From Selaginella tamariscina (lineage: Eukaryota > Streptophyta > Lycopodiopsida > Selaginellales > Selaginellaceae), in contig PUQB01000245.1 in the NCBI GenBank assembly GCA_003024785.1, positions 1 to 64,000 on the forward strand: a stretch of 64,000 bases of DNA. The letters run 5' to 3'. This document shows positions 24,735-35,749 of this stretch, one piece after another. Each line of letters starts with the position of its first letter. Within the stretch, counting starts at the first letter, position 1. A program made the translations under genes and the position numbers. The notes beneath the pieces are model-generated. The model had not been told where the DNA came from and did not search any database. It saw nothing but the letters and a program-made list of their open reading frames with translations.

Positions 24735-24817
24735 CTGTCCGAAGCTCACATTTGTGTTAGTGCAAAAGAAAGATAACATTTCGTTTTAGAACCACCACAA
24801 ATGTGAGCTCTGGACAG
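24735..24817. other. Inverted repeat upstream of the ParB-like gene, copy A
   Basis: CTGTCCGAAGCTCACATTTG and its near-exact reverse complement (ending GCTCTGGACAG) flank a loop of about 39 bases. The arms are 22 bases with two mismatches. It lies about 145 bp upstream of the start codon and could be a binding site or an RNA hairpin in the leader. Confidence 0.7.
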
Positions 24818-24933
24818 TTTTACATAGATTCCTAGCTTTTACTCGAAATATTATGATAAGATGATAAAAGTAAATAAAATGAGATATGCAACTTATATAT
24901 ACTAATACACATATATATTCACATGGAAGGTGC

Positions 24934-26150
24934 GGCGGGATTAATCTCGCCACCCCTTCAATGCCTCCTGAAAGAGTGGGCGGGATTAATCTCGCCACCT
25001 TTCTGGAGGCCTTGAACGGGAGTGCGGAATTAATCTTGCCACCCTTCTCGGTCTCAGAGAGAACTGGGCAGGATTTATTTCTCACACCCCTTCAGTGACT
25101 CCAGAAAAGGCGGGATTAATCTCGCCCACCATGTAAGGATGGTTAAATGAATTTCGCCACCCTTCCCAGTCCCCTCCATTGGTATGTTGTAAACCTTCTA
25201 CGTCTTAGACAGAAACGTTTGGGATTGGTCCAACTCACCAATGGAGGAAAAAGGGAAGGGTGGCGAGATTCATTTCTCCAACAGGCATTGAAGACTCGGC
25301 GGGATTAATCCCGCCGCCCAGGGCCTTCACTCGTCCCTATGCGGCGGGATTAATCCCGCCGGACGCCAATTCCCTGCGCGGAATCGGGCGGGATTAATCC
25401 CGCCGCCTAGGCACTTCAGGCAGGCCAATGGCGGCGGGAAATCCCGCCCGATTTCGACAGGGCATTGGCGTCGGCGGGATTAATCCCGCCTCCCAGGCCC
25501 TTCACTCGGGCCTTAGTCGGCGGGATTAATCCCGCCGAACGCCAATGCCCTGTGCGAAATCTTGCGGGATTAATCCCGCCGCCTAGGCCCTTCAGGCAGG
25601 CCAATGGCGGCGGGATAAATCCCGCCCGATTCCGCGCAGGGCATGCGTACGCGGCGGGATTAATCCCGCCCACCATGTAAGGGATGGTGAAATTAATCCC
25701 ACCACCCTTCTCGGTTCCCTCCATTGGTATTTTGTAAACCTTCTCCGTCTCAGACAGAGTTAGTCGGGATTGATTCAACATACCAATGGGGTAATGAAGG
25801 TTCGGAGATTAATCTCGCCACCGGGTAATGAAGGTTCGGAGGCTAATCCCGCCGCCCTCTCGTAAATCATGCGCTCACACATATATATTGGCTGGCATTT
25901 TTGAACAGGGATGTGGGGGCGGGATTAATCCGCCGCCCAGGGAATTCACGCAGGCATGAGGCGGGATTAATCCGCGCCGCTCCGAAGGCATGAGGGCATG
26001 AGCTGGCGGCGGCGGGATTAATCCCCATTAGAACCTTCACACAGGCCATGCCGGCGAGATAAATCTCGCCGCATTCGCGCCAGGGCAGATGAGCGCGGGA
26101 TTAAATCCCGCCGCGAGGCTATAAACTATAGCGGCGGGATTAATCCCGCC
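24934..26150. repeat. Palindrome array 1, copy A
   Basis: About 25 units built on the perfect 18-bp palindrome GGCGGGATTAATCCCGCC. Exact or near-exact units at about 25298, 25341, 25386, 25472, 25517, 25562, 25606 and 25651 are spaced about 41-46 bp apart. Units at the outer (left) edge are decayed (CTCGCC or TTGCC on one side). The spacers are themselves related (AGGCCCTTCACTCG-like). The array sits on the ParB-like gene side of the divergent intergenic region. Confidence 0.95.
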
Positions 26151-26159
26151 GCTCGAGGG

Positions 26160-26880
26160 GCTTAGCGAGATAAAAACACACACATATATATATGTGTGTT
26201 GTAATATATATATATATATATGTATGTATGTATATGTATAGGAGTGTACGTGTGTGTGCAAGAGATAGATAAATAAATAAATTATACAGTACTGGTACAC
26301 CTAATATATGTGTGTACATAGTATATATATGTGTGTATATGTATATCGTGTGTATGCGTGTGAGCGAAACAAATAAAATCATACAGATAAACAAACACAC
26401 ACACACACACATATATATATACACAGGAGTGTGCGTGTGTGTGCGAAAGATAAAACTAATAAATAAATAAAATTATACAGATAAACACACATATATATGT
26501 GTGTATATAGATATATAATCTATAGAGAAAGAGAGAGAGTCTGTGAATATATAAGCATATATATAAACTAGTGTTGTATGTATGTATATATGTATATAGG
26601 TATATATATATGTGTATATGTATATTGTGTGTATGTGTGTGAGCGAAACAAATAAAATCATACAGATAAACAAACACACACACACACATATACATACACA
26701 GGAGTGTGCGTGTGTGTGCGAGAGATAAAACTAATAAATAAAAAATTATACAGAAAACACACACATATATATATGTGTGTATATAGATATATAACCCATA
26801 TGAATATATAAGCATATATATAAACTAGTGTTGTATACTATTTGTTAATATGCATTATTATATTATATATATTTATTGTA

Positions 26881-26939
<59 letters not shown>

Positions 26940-27003
26940 GCAGTGCGCGTGTGGTGGGAGAGATAGATCAATAAAAAAAAATTTACAGATACTGGTACAC
27001 ATA

Positions 27004-27055
<52 letters not shown>

Positions 27056-27330
27056 TGTGTTAAAGCAAGATCAATAAAAAAAATTTACAGATACTGGTAC
27101 ACATAATATATGTATGTATATATGTATATATATATATATGTGTATATGTATATCGTGTGTATGCGTGTGTGAGCGAAAAAATAAAATCATACAGATAAAC
27201 ACACACACCACACACACATATACATACACAGGAGTGTGCGTGTGTGTGCGAGAGATAAAACTAATAAATAAAATTATACGCACACTCCTATACATATATA
27301 CATACATACACACACACACACACACAGATC
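26160..27330. repeat. Microsatellite block, copy A
   Basis: Compound TA, TG, CA and GTAT repeats are arranged in longer tandem units (for example the recurring AGGAGTGTGCGTGTGTGTGC and GATACTGGTACAC blocks). The frames here are artefacts of the repeats. Confidence 0.9.
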
Positions 27331-27700
27331 TCACCTGTGTGCACAGCCGCCGCCGCCGATTTCACAGCCGCCCCTCTTGAAACCCTAAGAATATACCTAA
27401 ACCCTAAAGGAATTAAATATATATATCAACCCTAATAGAATATTCCTTCTGAGAGAATATACTTAAACCCTAAAAAGAATAAAATATAGATTCGCCCTAA
27501 ACGAATATTCTTTCATTATATTATTAGCGCGTGCGTGTGCGTGGGTGTATCACATACCTCAAAAATATAAATCATGCAGGGATTTAACATGTGTGTGTCC
27601 ATGAGAGTGTTAAAGTTTCATGTGTATCACATTGCATATATTAATACACATAATATATACATACACACGTGTATACACACAGACATACACACATATTACA

Positions 27701-27732
27701 TGGGTTTAGGGTTTAGGGTTTAGGGTTTTGGA
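27701..27732 (+). repeat. Telomere-like (GGGTTTA)n tract, copy A
   Basis: Three to four consecutive TTTAGGG-type units are seen directly, followed by degenerate ones. Confidence 0.85.
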
Positions 27733-28174
27733 TTTAGGATCATGCATGGTGTGTATGTATGAGAGAAGAGAGAGTGTTGAAAAATTATTTTTGTACACAT
27801 TGCATATATTAGTACACATATATACTTACACATATTATACACAGATTATACATACATAGTATATGAGAGAAGAGAGACAGTACATATTATGGATCATGCA
27901 TGGTGTGTATTATACACACAGACATACATACATATTAGTACATAATATTAGAGAGACCGAGTACATATTATAGATCATGCATGGTGTGTATGTTTGAGAG
28001 AAGAGAGACAGTACATATTAACATGGATCATGCATGGTGTGTATGTATGAGAAAGACAGTAACATACATACAGAGTACACATATATACATACAGAGTACA
28101 CATATATACATGCACACGTGTATACACACAGACATACATACATATTACATGAGTAAATTCATTGTGTTACATAT

Positions 28175-28204
28175 TAGGGTTTAGGGTTTAGGGTTTAGGG
28201 TTTG
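28175..28204 (+). repeat. Second telomere-like (GGGTTTA)n tract, copy A
   Basis: Four consecutive GGGTTTA units are seen directly. Confidence 0.85.
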
Positions 28205-29791
28205 CTCCCAACAAGCTTAATATAAATATTACACATGTAAATTCAATGTGTTACATACAGTACACAGATTGAGTACATATATCATACATGCGTTGAACAT
28301 GATGTTTTCAATAAAGAAGCAACTATTTCTTCAGTTTGGTTTAGGGTTGTGCATGTGTGTGCATATGTGTTTTTGTAAGTTTTGTAATGCGTGTGTAAAT
28401 TTATGATTGTGTTTATATATGTGTGCAAAACAAACATCGAATAATTAAGAAAATAAAATTAATAAACACACTAGGAACATATTTTAAATTATACATAATA
28501 ATATATGATTTTATCTAATATATAGCCATATATAGTTTTAATAATATATATTAATTTAATATTGATAAAAAGGTTTAACATTGAAATATTCTTGAAATAA
28601 TAAGAAATTAATTGAGAAAATCCCATTAATATATACAAATGTAAATTAAGTACTCAAATAATTAACTAAATTAATTATCATAATCATGTTTAATATTGGA
28701 ATATTCTTGGAATAATAAGAAAATAATAAAGAATATCCCATTAATATAAAGAAGATTAATTACTCAAGTAATTAAGGAAATGATATTAATATATATATTA
28801 TTAAAACTATATATGACTATATATTAGATAAAATGATGTATTATTATGTATAATTTAAAATATGTTCATAGTGTGTATTAATTTAATATTGATAATAAGG
28901 TTTAACACATGAATATTCTTGAAATAATAACAAATTAATTGAGAAAATCCCTACAAATGTAGAATAATTACTGCAATAATTAAGAACAAGAAATTTAATT
29001 ATGATAATCAGGTTTAATATTAGAATATTCTTCAAATATTAATAAAATATTAAAGAATATCCCATTGATACTAGGAAATGAAAACTAAATACTCGAGTAA
29101 TTAAGAAAATAATAATAATAAACAGACTATGAATATATTTTAAATGATACATAATAATATATCAATTTATTTATTGTATAAGTATATATTTATATATATA
29201 TATAATATAAATATACTTGAATACTAAGAATGTAGAATATAGTCTAAAATTTCGTAATATTAAACAGCTTGAATCACTTGAATAACATTAAATGCAATTT
29301 TAAAATACTCATTGGAACTGGAGAGTATATATGTCAGAGTGTCGGATATTTGTGTCAACTCATCTTAAATTTTATTTTCTGTTCTTTTTAAAAATTTTGA
29401 ATTTCTGACATATGTATTGTCGGTCTGACATGTAAATTTGAAAATGCATTTAATTTCCCACTCAAATTCAGATCTGGTTCTTTCTCCGGCAAGGGTTTCT
29501 TCATTTCTGTATTTTTCCTCTTTAGATCTTCTTTTTTCTTCATAGTGATCATCTCAGGAGCGAGATTAAATTGGGTGCTATTCTTTATAGGAAAGCACGG
29601 CGCCTTCAGTGCTGTTTACAAGTAAGTATTATAAACAAATTTAAAAATACTTATTAAGATTCACTCTCTTACATTCTCTCTTAAAATTACAATTTAGGGG
29701 TTTAGAAATGCATTAGGATTATAATATATTCCGTTAGGGATTTATCACGTTTAAATATCCTTTTAACTTAATATTCTAGGTTAACCGGGGC

Positions 29792-30701
29792 GGCGGGATT
29801 AATCCGGCCATTTCTTTTTCGCCTCTTTGAAGAAGTGGCGGGATTAATCCCGCCACCATCTCCCGGGCAATGCTTCTCCGCCACTGAAAAAGAGTGGCGG
29901 GATTAATCCCGTCGATAACCTTCTCAACTGATGAAGAGTTACCAGAATTTATTAGAAAGAGTTGTCGGCGGGATTAATCCCGCCAACCATTTTAGGAGGC
30001 AGGGAAGGGGTGGCGGGATTAATCTCGCCACCACTTCCTGTTTTAAAGATTTGGGGACAGGATTTATCCCGAGATCTCTTTGAAATCATAGTTTTGGAGA
30101 GAGTTATGTGCGGGTTTAATCCCGCCACCCATTCCCCGTCGTAAGAATTGTGGCGGGATTAATCCCGCCTTGGACTCCCTCCGACAAGGAAGAGCCGGCG
30201 GGATTAATCCCGCCGCCTCTTCCTCCGACGAGGAAGGGAGTCCGGCGGGATTAATCCCGCCGACTCTCTCCGGCGAGGATGAGTCGGCGGGATTAATCCC
30301 GCCGGACTCCCTTCCTCGTCGGAGAGAGTCGGCGGGATTAATCCCGCCGGACTCCCCCCGAGGAGGAAGAGGCGGCGGGATTAATCCCGCCGGCTCTTCC
30401 TTGTCGGAGGGAGTCCAAGGCGGGATTAATCCCGCCGACTCTCTCCGAAGGGGTTGAGTCGGCGGCGGGATTAATCCCGCCGGACTCCCTTCCTCGTCGG
30501 AGAGAGTCGGCGGGATTAATCCGCGGACTCCCCCCGAGGAGGAAGAGGCGGCGGGATTAATCCCGCCGGCTCTTCCTTGTCGGAGGGAGTCAAGGCGGGA
30601 TTAATCCCGCCGACTCTCTCCGAAGGGGTTGAGTCGGCGGCGGGATTAATCCCGCCGACCGTTCCTCGTCGGAGGGATTCGTGGGCGGGATTAATCCCGC
30701 C
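29792..30701. repeat. Palindrome array 2, copy A
   Basis: About 18 units. Exact GGCGGGATTAATCCCGCC cores start at 30197, 30244, 30286, 30331, 30374, 30419 and 30464, a spacing of 42-47 bp. Spacers here are GAGTCC/CTCTCC-rich and differ from those of array 1, so the core is conserved and the spacer is not. The array lies within a predicted leader intron (29622-30846) of the transposase-like gene. Confidence 0.95.
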
Positions 30702-30852
30702 CATCAGTTGTATTAATCAAACATGAGATATTATCTCTAAACATAATTATGTATTATTGCATATGCATTTATTAAGTAACCGTAATTCAGATTTTCTTAG
30801 AAATATGCATAAACAGATATCATAATAATACAATTTTTATGTGCAGGACAAT

Positions 30853-33800
30853 ATGTTTAATACTGGAGATAAAGTATGTCTTCTTCGGAACAACGAGATA
30901 GTTGGCACTGGAACTGTGGAAGTTCGAGATAATAATGCATCATGTCACAATATTTCCCAAGGATCTTGTGTGTACGTATGGGTGAACACATTTACAAAGC
31001 ATGTTGAGGTTCTGGGAATGGAAATTTGAGGAGGGTTCTCCTGTATTGTGGAATTTGGATGAAATCAAGGCTGACAACAGAATATGCAGAGTCACAAACA
31101 AATAGTAGCACGAGTTTACCAGATGATGGCTTGCCTGTTGTAATGGATGAGGTGATTCTCTTTCTTCGTGAGATTGAAGTCGGAAGAGGCATCATCACAG
31201 TTATAAATCCAATGGAAGCAGTGTCAGAAGGAAACTAGGGTCCGACTTCGTGGGTGTAGTTGTGACAGAGGTTTCACCACCTAATGGCACATTGTATCCT
31301 GGATCCCTCGTGAGGTGGCGAACATCTGAATTAAGACGGCAAGATGGTTCAACATATTCTGGGTTGGATTTCAATAATAACAACCCGGAAGAACAACTCA
31401 TATTTGAAGAGGTTCCTTGCATTGGTCTATTGTAAGAAAAAGGCGATTCATGGGTTGTAGATTTCCCCTGCAAGTTTCAGCAAGAGGGTAAAGATGGATC
31501 CTACACTTCCGAAAGTGTTACGACATTTCCACGATTGACTGTTGCAAGAAGAAGTGTTGTCAGATGGCAGACCGGAATGAAATTACCCAATGTAGACATG
31601 TCTTTCGTATGCTCACCAAAAGCAAAGGCATGAGTTTGTATATGCTGCACTAACTGGGTGTATTGATGGAATGGCTCGGACACAGGTTATCAGAGTACAT
31701 CCATGGTATTTAATAAGGTGGCCATCTGCTTCAAAGCTTGGTACAGTATATACGGGAATCCCAAAGACCACGTTCTACTGTCGGAGGGATGAGTGGCTAG
31801 ATGGAGCGCGAACCTCAGTTCATGGGAACACTGGCTTGGTCAAAACCCACTCTCACATCATGGCAGCCATAGAGATACTCAAGGCTTTTGTGGAAGCAAA
31901 TGCAGACAGGATGCCTCACAAATGCCAAACCACAAATGCAGGGGTCAGGGAAAATCTCAAGGTTTTACCTTCAATCTACACTCAATTGAAACTGTGTGAA
32001 CATGTGAACAAGTGCCTATTTGATGGGGCTCCAAGCAATCTGCACTGGTACCTTCAACAACATATGGAATATCCATTTTAAGGATGTGGAGATTGCAAAA
32101 CACTCTAGCTTTCTAAGTGTGACACTTGTACATCATTGAAGGCTGCAGAGGCTTGTGCAAAAACCTTGGTGGAGATCACTACCATTCAAAGGAAGATGGA
32201 GGCCCACATGATTGCACAACAAACTTGTCGATCTCAGTACTATCACACCGCATGCTTCTGTGTCACGCCCATCAGAGTACCTGTGCTTGATCCATGACAA
32301 GATGGATCATTCAAGACCAGCATTCCAAAGCTCTTTGCAACACCAAAGTGCCTTGGAAATGTCATGAAACTTCCGATTTCTTTAACATGTGTGCTAACAC
32401 ATGGACACGGTTGTGAGTCATATGGACACTTTCACTTCCACATTGGTCTAGCGACTCCAATTTCACTATTGGGTCGTTAGCCATGTGTTTCAAGAAACCT
32501 TGAAGCCCACCACAGACAAGTCCTATCATGATCTCAAAGTGAAGAAACAACACCTTCAACCTTTACATAATGCTCTCATGAACACGTCTGCACTTGAGGC
32601 TACTTGGAATATGAGAGGCATTGTCAGCAACCTGCACAAAAAATAGATGGCCCTATTGAAGTTCAGGTTCAGTGGAGGATCTAGCTCAAATAGTGTACAT
32701 GTGTCCTCAAATCAAATAAGCTTCCTCGTCATTTGCTTTTACAGATGGATAATTGTGCAGGCGAGAACAAAATAGGTAAATCATTTTACTTAAGGGTTTC
32801 TCAAGCTCATACTTACTTTTATTTTCTAGATATGTGCTAGCATACTTGTCAATGCTTGTTGCCAAAGGTGTGTTTGAAACAATCACGCTCAGTTTCCTTA
32901 TGGTTGGTCACACTCATGAAGATATTGATGCGTTCTTCAGCAAGGTCTCCAACTCTACAAAAAGGCAAGTGCACTTACCTTACCGCATATGATGAATCTT
33001 TTTGAAAATTGCATCTCCAAAAAAGTTGTGCTTTGCTTGTGACTGAGGTGCCAGACTTCAAAAAAATTTCTCAAGGAGTATATAAAAGAAGGGAGTGATT
33101 CTTTAGTTGGTCACCTTGTGCCGCTACAATTCTTTTTCTCCATACGAGATGGTATACTATTATGCAGTACAAGTTACGGCCATCAGAGCAGGAGTGGTTA
33201 CGAAAGAGGGCTTAATGCTCTTCAAAAGTGGAGAGGATGGAAAGCCACTTCTCCCAGAAGGACAACCAGACCCTATTCCATTGAGTGCCCAGCTCAAGGA
33301 ACAAGAGGTTATTATTGATGGCATCAAAAAAATATGTGGCATGGGTTCAAAAATCGATGCTAAAGAATTCTGATAAGGCAACTGGTTACTCAGAACTATA
33401 TAAGCATGTGGTCAACTATTGGGAGACTGTTGTTCGAGAGTTGGAAGGGCCTACTGTCACAAGTACAGAATTGCAACACCCTTCTGGCCTAAAACAAGGT
33501 GGCGAGAGGAGATTGAAATGACATCACTGAGCATAGACGACATAGAAGCCAGTAGTGATGTGGAAGTGCAAACCCCACTTTTTTGGACAAAGGAACCAAA
33601 AACCTAAAGCATACTTTGATTGCTGCAAGGATCTTCAAAACTAATGATGGTTCTCATTACTCCAAATGCGTCATATAATCAGCCTATTTGGATGGTCAAA
33701 TTATTGACACACCTGAAGTAATCACAAAAAATAGTATTGTTAAGGTTGCATGGTTCAAACCACAAAAAAGGCAACACGAGAAGGAGAGCGAAAGATATAA

Positions 33801-33942
33801 TGGATGCCTAGAGAAAACATGGTCTCCCAATCAAAAAGACCCAGCATGTTTTATAAATGTTAAATCCATTCGATATGGGTGGATGTCAAGAAGCGTTGAT
33901 AAAGTCACGATTAACAAACTGCAAGGAATGTATGTTTTCTGA
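30853..33942 (+). pseudogene. DUF7869-type putative transposase, copy A (frameshifted)
   Basis: This is the counterpart of 51649-54765. It keeps the frame through VNTFTKHVEVLGME, where copy B is shifted, and through HGNTGLVKTHSHIMAA, where copy B is also shifted. It has private indels near 31022, 31280, 31430, 31490, 32030, 32110, 32240, 32630, 33030, 33165, 33330 and 33580. The intron after the DNCAGENK motif begins at 32776. Taken with copy B, the ancestral gene was clearly intact, but neither copy is open as printed. Confidence 0.85.
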
Positions 33943-33944
33943 AG

Positions 33945-34390
33945 CTTAAAGCAATTACAAAATTATAAAATATCATATATTTAATTTTCATAATTATATA
34001 AACTCTTTAATAATAGTACCAAATTGTATATTTAACTATATAAATTAAAAAATGATATGGAAGATTGACTATATTATTATAGGATTTTATATATATATTA
34101 TTACTACTACAAATTTTAATTAATAATGTTATATTTAAATATTAATATTTTAATAACAACATCAATATTTATATAATGTATCTTATGCTCTTCCTTAATT
34201 ATTATATTAGGCATATATTATATAATTTAATACATTCTACTTTTATAATGTTATTAATTTTTGTTCAATGAATGCTATAATTTATTAAAGGGTAGAATAC
34301 AAAATAGAATATTCTAAAGAATATTCCTTTAATATTAAAAAATGCTAATTAAATAGCTAAAATTGCTAATTATTAGGAAATGGGACTATA
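33945..34390. other. AT-rich tail between the transposase gene and the right TIR, copy A
   Basis: Very AT-rich sequence with the repeated motif AGAATATTC near 34310-34325. No gene is visible. Confidence 0.6.
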
Positions 34391-34419
34391 GCCATGCCCA
34401 TTTTAGTTACAACTTGCAT
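34391..34419 (-). repeat. Right TIR of the large transposon, copy A
   Basis: Read on the minus strand it starts ATGCAAGTTGTAACTAAA and continues to GGCATG, the inverted counterpart of 19768 and 40492. It is directly followed by ATGT (34420-34423). Confidence 0.85.
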
Positions 34420-35048
34420 ATGTTGTGATCCACTCAATAGTATATACTTTTTAAGAATCATTAACATAAACATAAAAGTAATCACAGTAAACATGTTTTG
34501 TTATTTCCAAATTAAGTTTGAGAGTTTTTTATTAAGACTAAATTCATCATGTTAATTTTTATAAAATGAAAACACACGAAAGAATAAAAGACATTGATAT
34601 AATTCAAATACAAATATGCGTGGATATTTATTAGAGGCTAACGTGAGTATGAAATACATACTAGGGAATTTTAATTTCCCTTTGGGATGTGTTTTATCTT
34701 TCCAAGCGTGAACGTGCCCATGTGGGATTTATTTATTAGACAAACGACAATTTAGAAATAATGATATATATTCTCAAATAATTAAGTTAATCTATAAATA
34801 AAGTTCATTTTTAACTTTCCACACCGAAAATTATTTTTATTTTTATTTTTACATATGTTTGGATTATTTTTCTCTACTCAATCAAGTAAATATATGTGAG
34901 TACATATATATACCTAATTGAGTAAAAAAAAATAAAAGAGAAACATATATAGCTTATTATGATGCATCAAAATCATTTTGTTACAATAAGCATATGTACA
35001 TTTGTATAAAATTCTTGAATATTTAGAAATAAACCCTTGTACATTAGT

Positions 35049-35420
35049 TCAATTTGGAGACGGGGTAACACTCGTGGATGTACAATGAATACATGATTTA
35101 TCATCTTGTAGTGCAAGGAAGACATCATCCTTAATTGCTTCAGCTATTCCATGAAACATATATAAGTCTTGCTCTGAACTTGTCATCTTCCTCACATTCC
35201 TCATAGGTCTTGGAAATTTGAGTTGCCGAGCATCGAATTGGTTTTCAGCACATAGCTTGATTCCTAATTGAAGACCACTCATTGATATGTTAGCCAATCG
35301 TATAGGATATTCAAACTTATTATGCTGGAATTCTATCCCAAGCTTGAGTGCCAACTCTTTTTCCACCTCCAAAAGGTAGTTGTCACTGGTCCTTACTTTT
35401 ATATTGTATAAAAAACTCAT
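35049..35420 (-). CDS. Unknown 123-aa protein of the Dof-carrying element, locus 1
   Basis: The frame is open in both copies and identical to 58866-59237. The protein starts MSFLYNIKVRTSDNYLLEVE and has LGIEFQHNKFEYPIRLANIS and a C-terminal CIHC pair. I see no signal peptide or membrane segment, and I do not recognise the family. A leader intron is likely: CCTAG|GTAAGG at 35517 and TTTTTACAG at 35434 flank an 84-bp intron just upstream of the start. The promoter would be in the TIR at 35538-35749. This copy lacks two bases of the TATA box that the other copy keeps. The gene converges with the Dof-type gene in the intact element, and a diverged remnant lies at 36664-37030. Confidence 0.6.
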   Translation of the reverse strand: MSFLYNIKVRTSDNYLLEVEKELALKLGIEFQHNKFEYPIRLANISMSGLQLGIKLCAENQFDARQLKFPRPMRNVRKMTSSEQDLYMFHGIAEAIKDDVFLALQDDKSCIHCTSTSVTPSPN

Positions 35421-35537
35421 GATAGCTCTATACCTGTAAAAACATTGAATGACATCTTTTCTTTATAAAAAAATCAAACACAACTCAAAATTTTCTTAAG
35501 TAAAAAAGAAACCTTACCTAGGTAGCCTTAATAAGGC

Positions 35538-35749
35538 GCTACTTGAAATTGACCTAACCATGTAGCAAGAGATAGCTTTTTTAGTTTCACGTGGTACTTT
35601 TCCACGTGGTTAAGTGACCATCGGTTCTCACAAAACAATAAGAGAATTGAAAATAAACTTTATTGACTGTCAGATCCATTTTGGGTTCATCAATTTGTAT
35701 AACAAAAATAAGGAAATAAAAAGAAAACTCTATTGGCTATAGGATCCAT
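35538..35749 (-). repeat. Right TIR of the Dof-carrying element, locus 1
   Basis: About 210 bases match the reverse complement of 37366-37573 over almost the whole length (shared ends ATGGATCC and TCAATTTCAAGTAGC). It contains two CACGTGG G-box motifs. Confidence 0.85.

Larger units (their letters stand above)
27340..29500. other. Non-coding centre of the divergent intergenic region, copy A
   Basis: A CCG-rich patch at about 27345 and AAACCCTAA motifs lie at the left. Tandem blocks with GATCATGCATGGTGTGTATG follow at 27739-28050. From 28430 to 29290 there are AT-rich tandem units with TATTCTTGAAATAATAAG and TCCCATTAATAT. No gene is visible. Confidence 0.7.
19768..34419. mobile_element. Large DNA transposon, copy A (14.65 kb, both TIRs present)
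   Basis: The ends are inverted copies of ATGCA[C/A]GTTGTAACTAAA followed by GGCATG. Inside are, left to right, a HAD-like gene and a ParB/methyltransferase-like gene on the minus strand, a palindrome array, microsatellites and telomere-like tracts, a second palindrome array, and a DUF7869 transposase-like gene on the plus strand. The right flank (ATGT, then TGTGATCC) matches the second half of the unoccupied site at 58237, but the left flank is local repeat R3, so this copy was rearranged after insertion. Its genes carry more frameshifts than those of copy B. I know of no named element with this cargo. Confidence 0.8.
34420..35749. mobile_element. Right half of the Dof-carrying element, locus 1
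   Basis: The sequence matches 58237-59567 nearly base for base. It begins exactly where the large transposon ends and finishes with the right TIR of the Dof element. The matching left half lies downstream at 37366-40491. Confidence 0.8.

Noticed and set aside
25298..25670. CRISPR-like array
   Set aside because: Regular 18-bp units at 45-bp spacing look similar at first, but the spacers are related to each other, the units are full palindromes that decay at the edge, there are no cas genes, and the DNA is eukaryotic.
24886..26100. Frames with repeated GGINPA and AGLIPP peptides in both palindrome arrays (also 29962-30704, 46064-47075 and 50879-51497)
   Set aside because: They are translations of the GGCGGGATTAATCCCGCC palindrome in different frames. 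The peptide repeats simply follow the DNA repeat and occur on both strands.
26037..27380. Hydrophobic or His/Thr-rich frames (IYIYTH, VCVCVC) in the microsatellite blocks, also 47289-48359
   Set aside because: Translation products of TA, TG and CA dinucleotide repeats, not genes.
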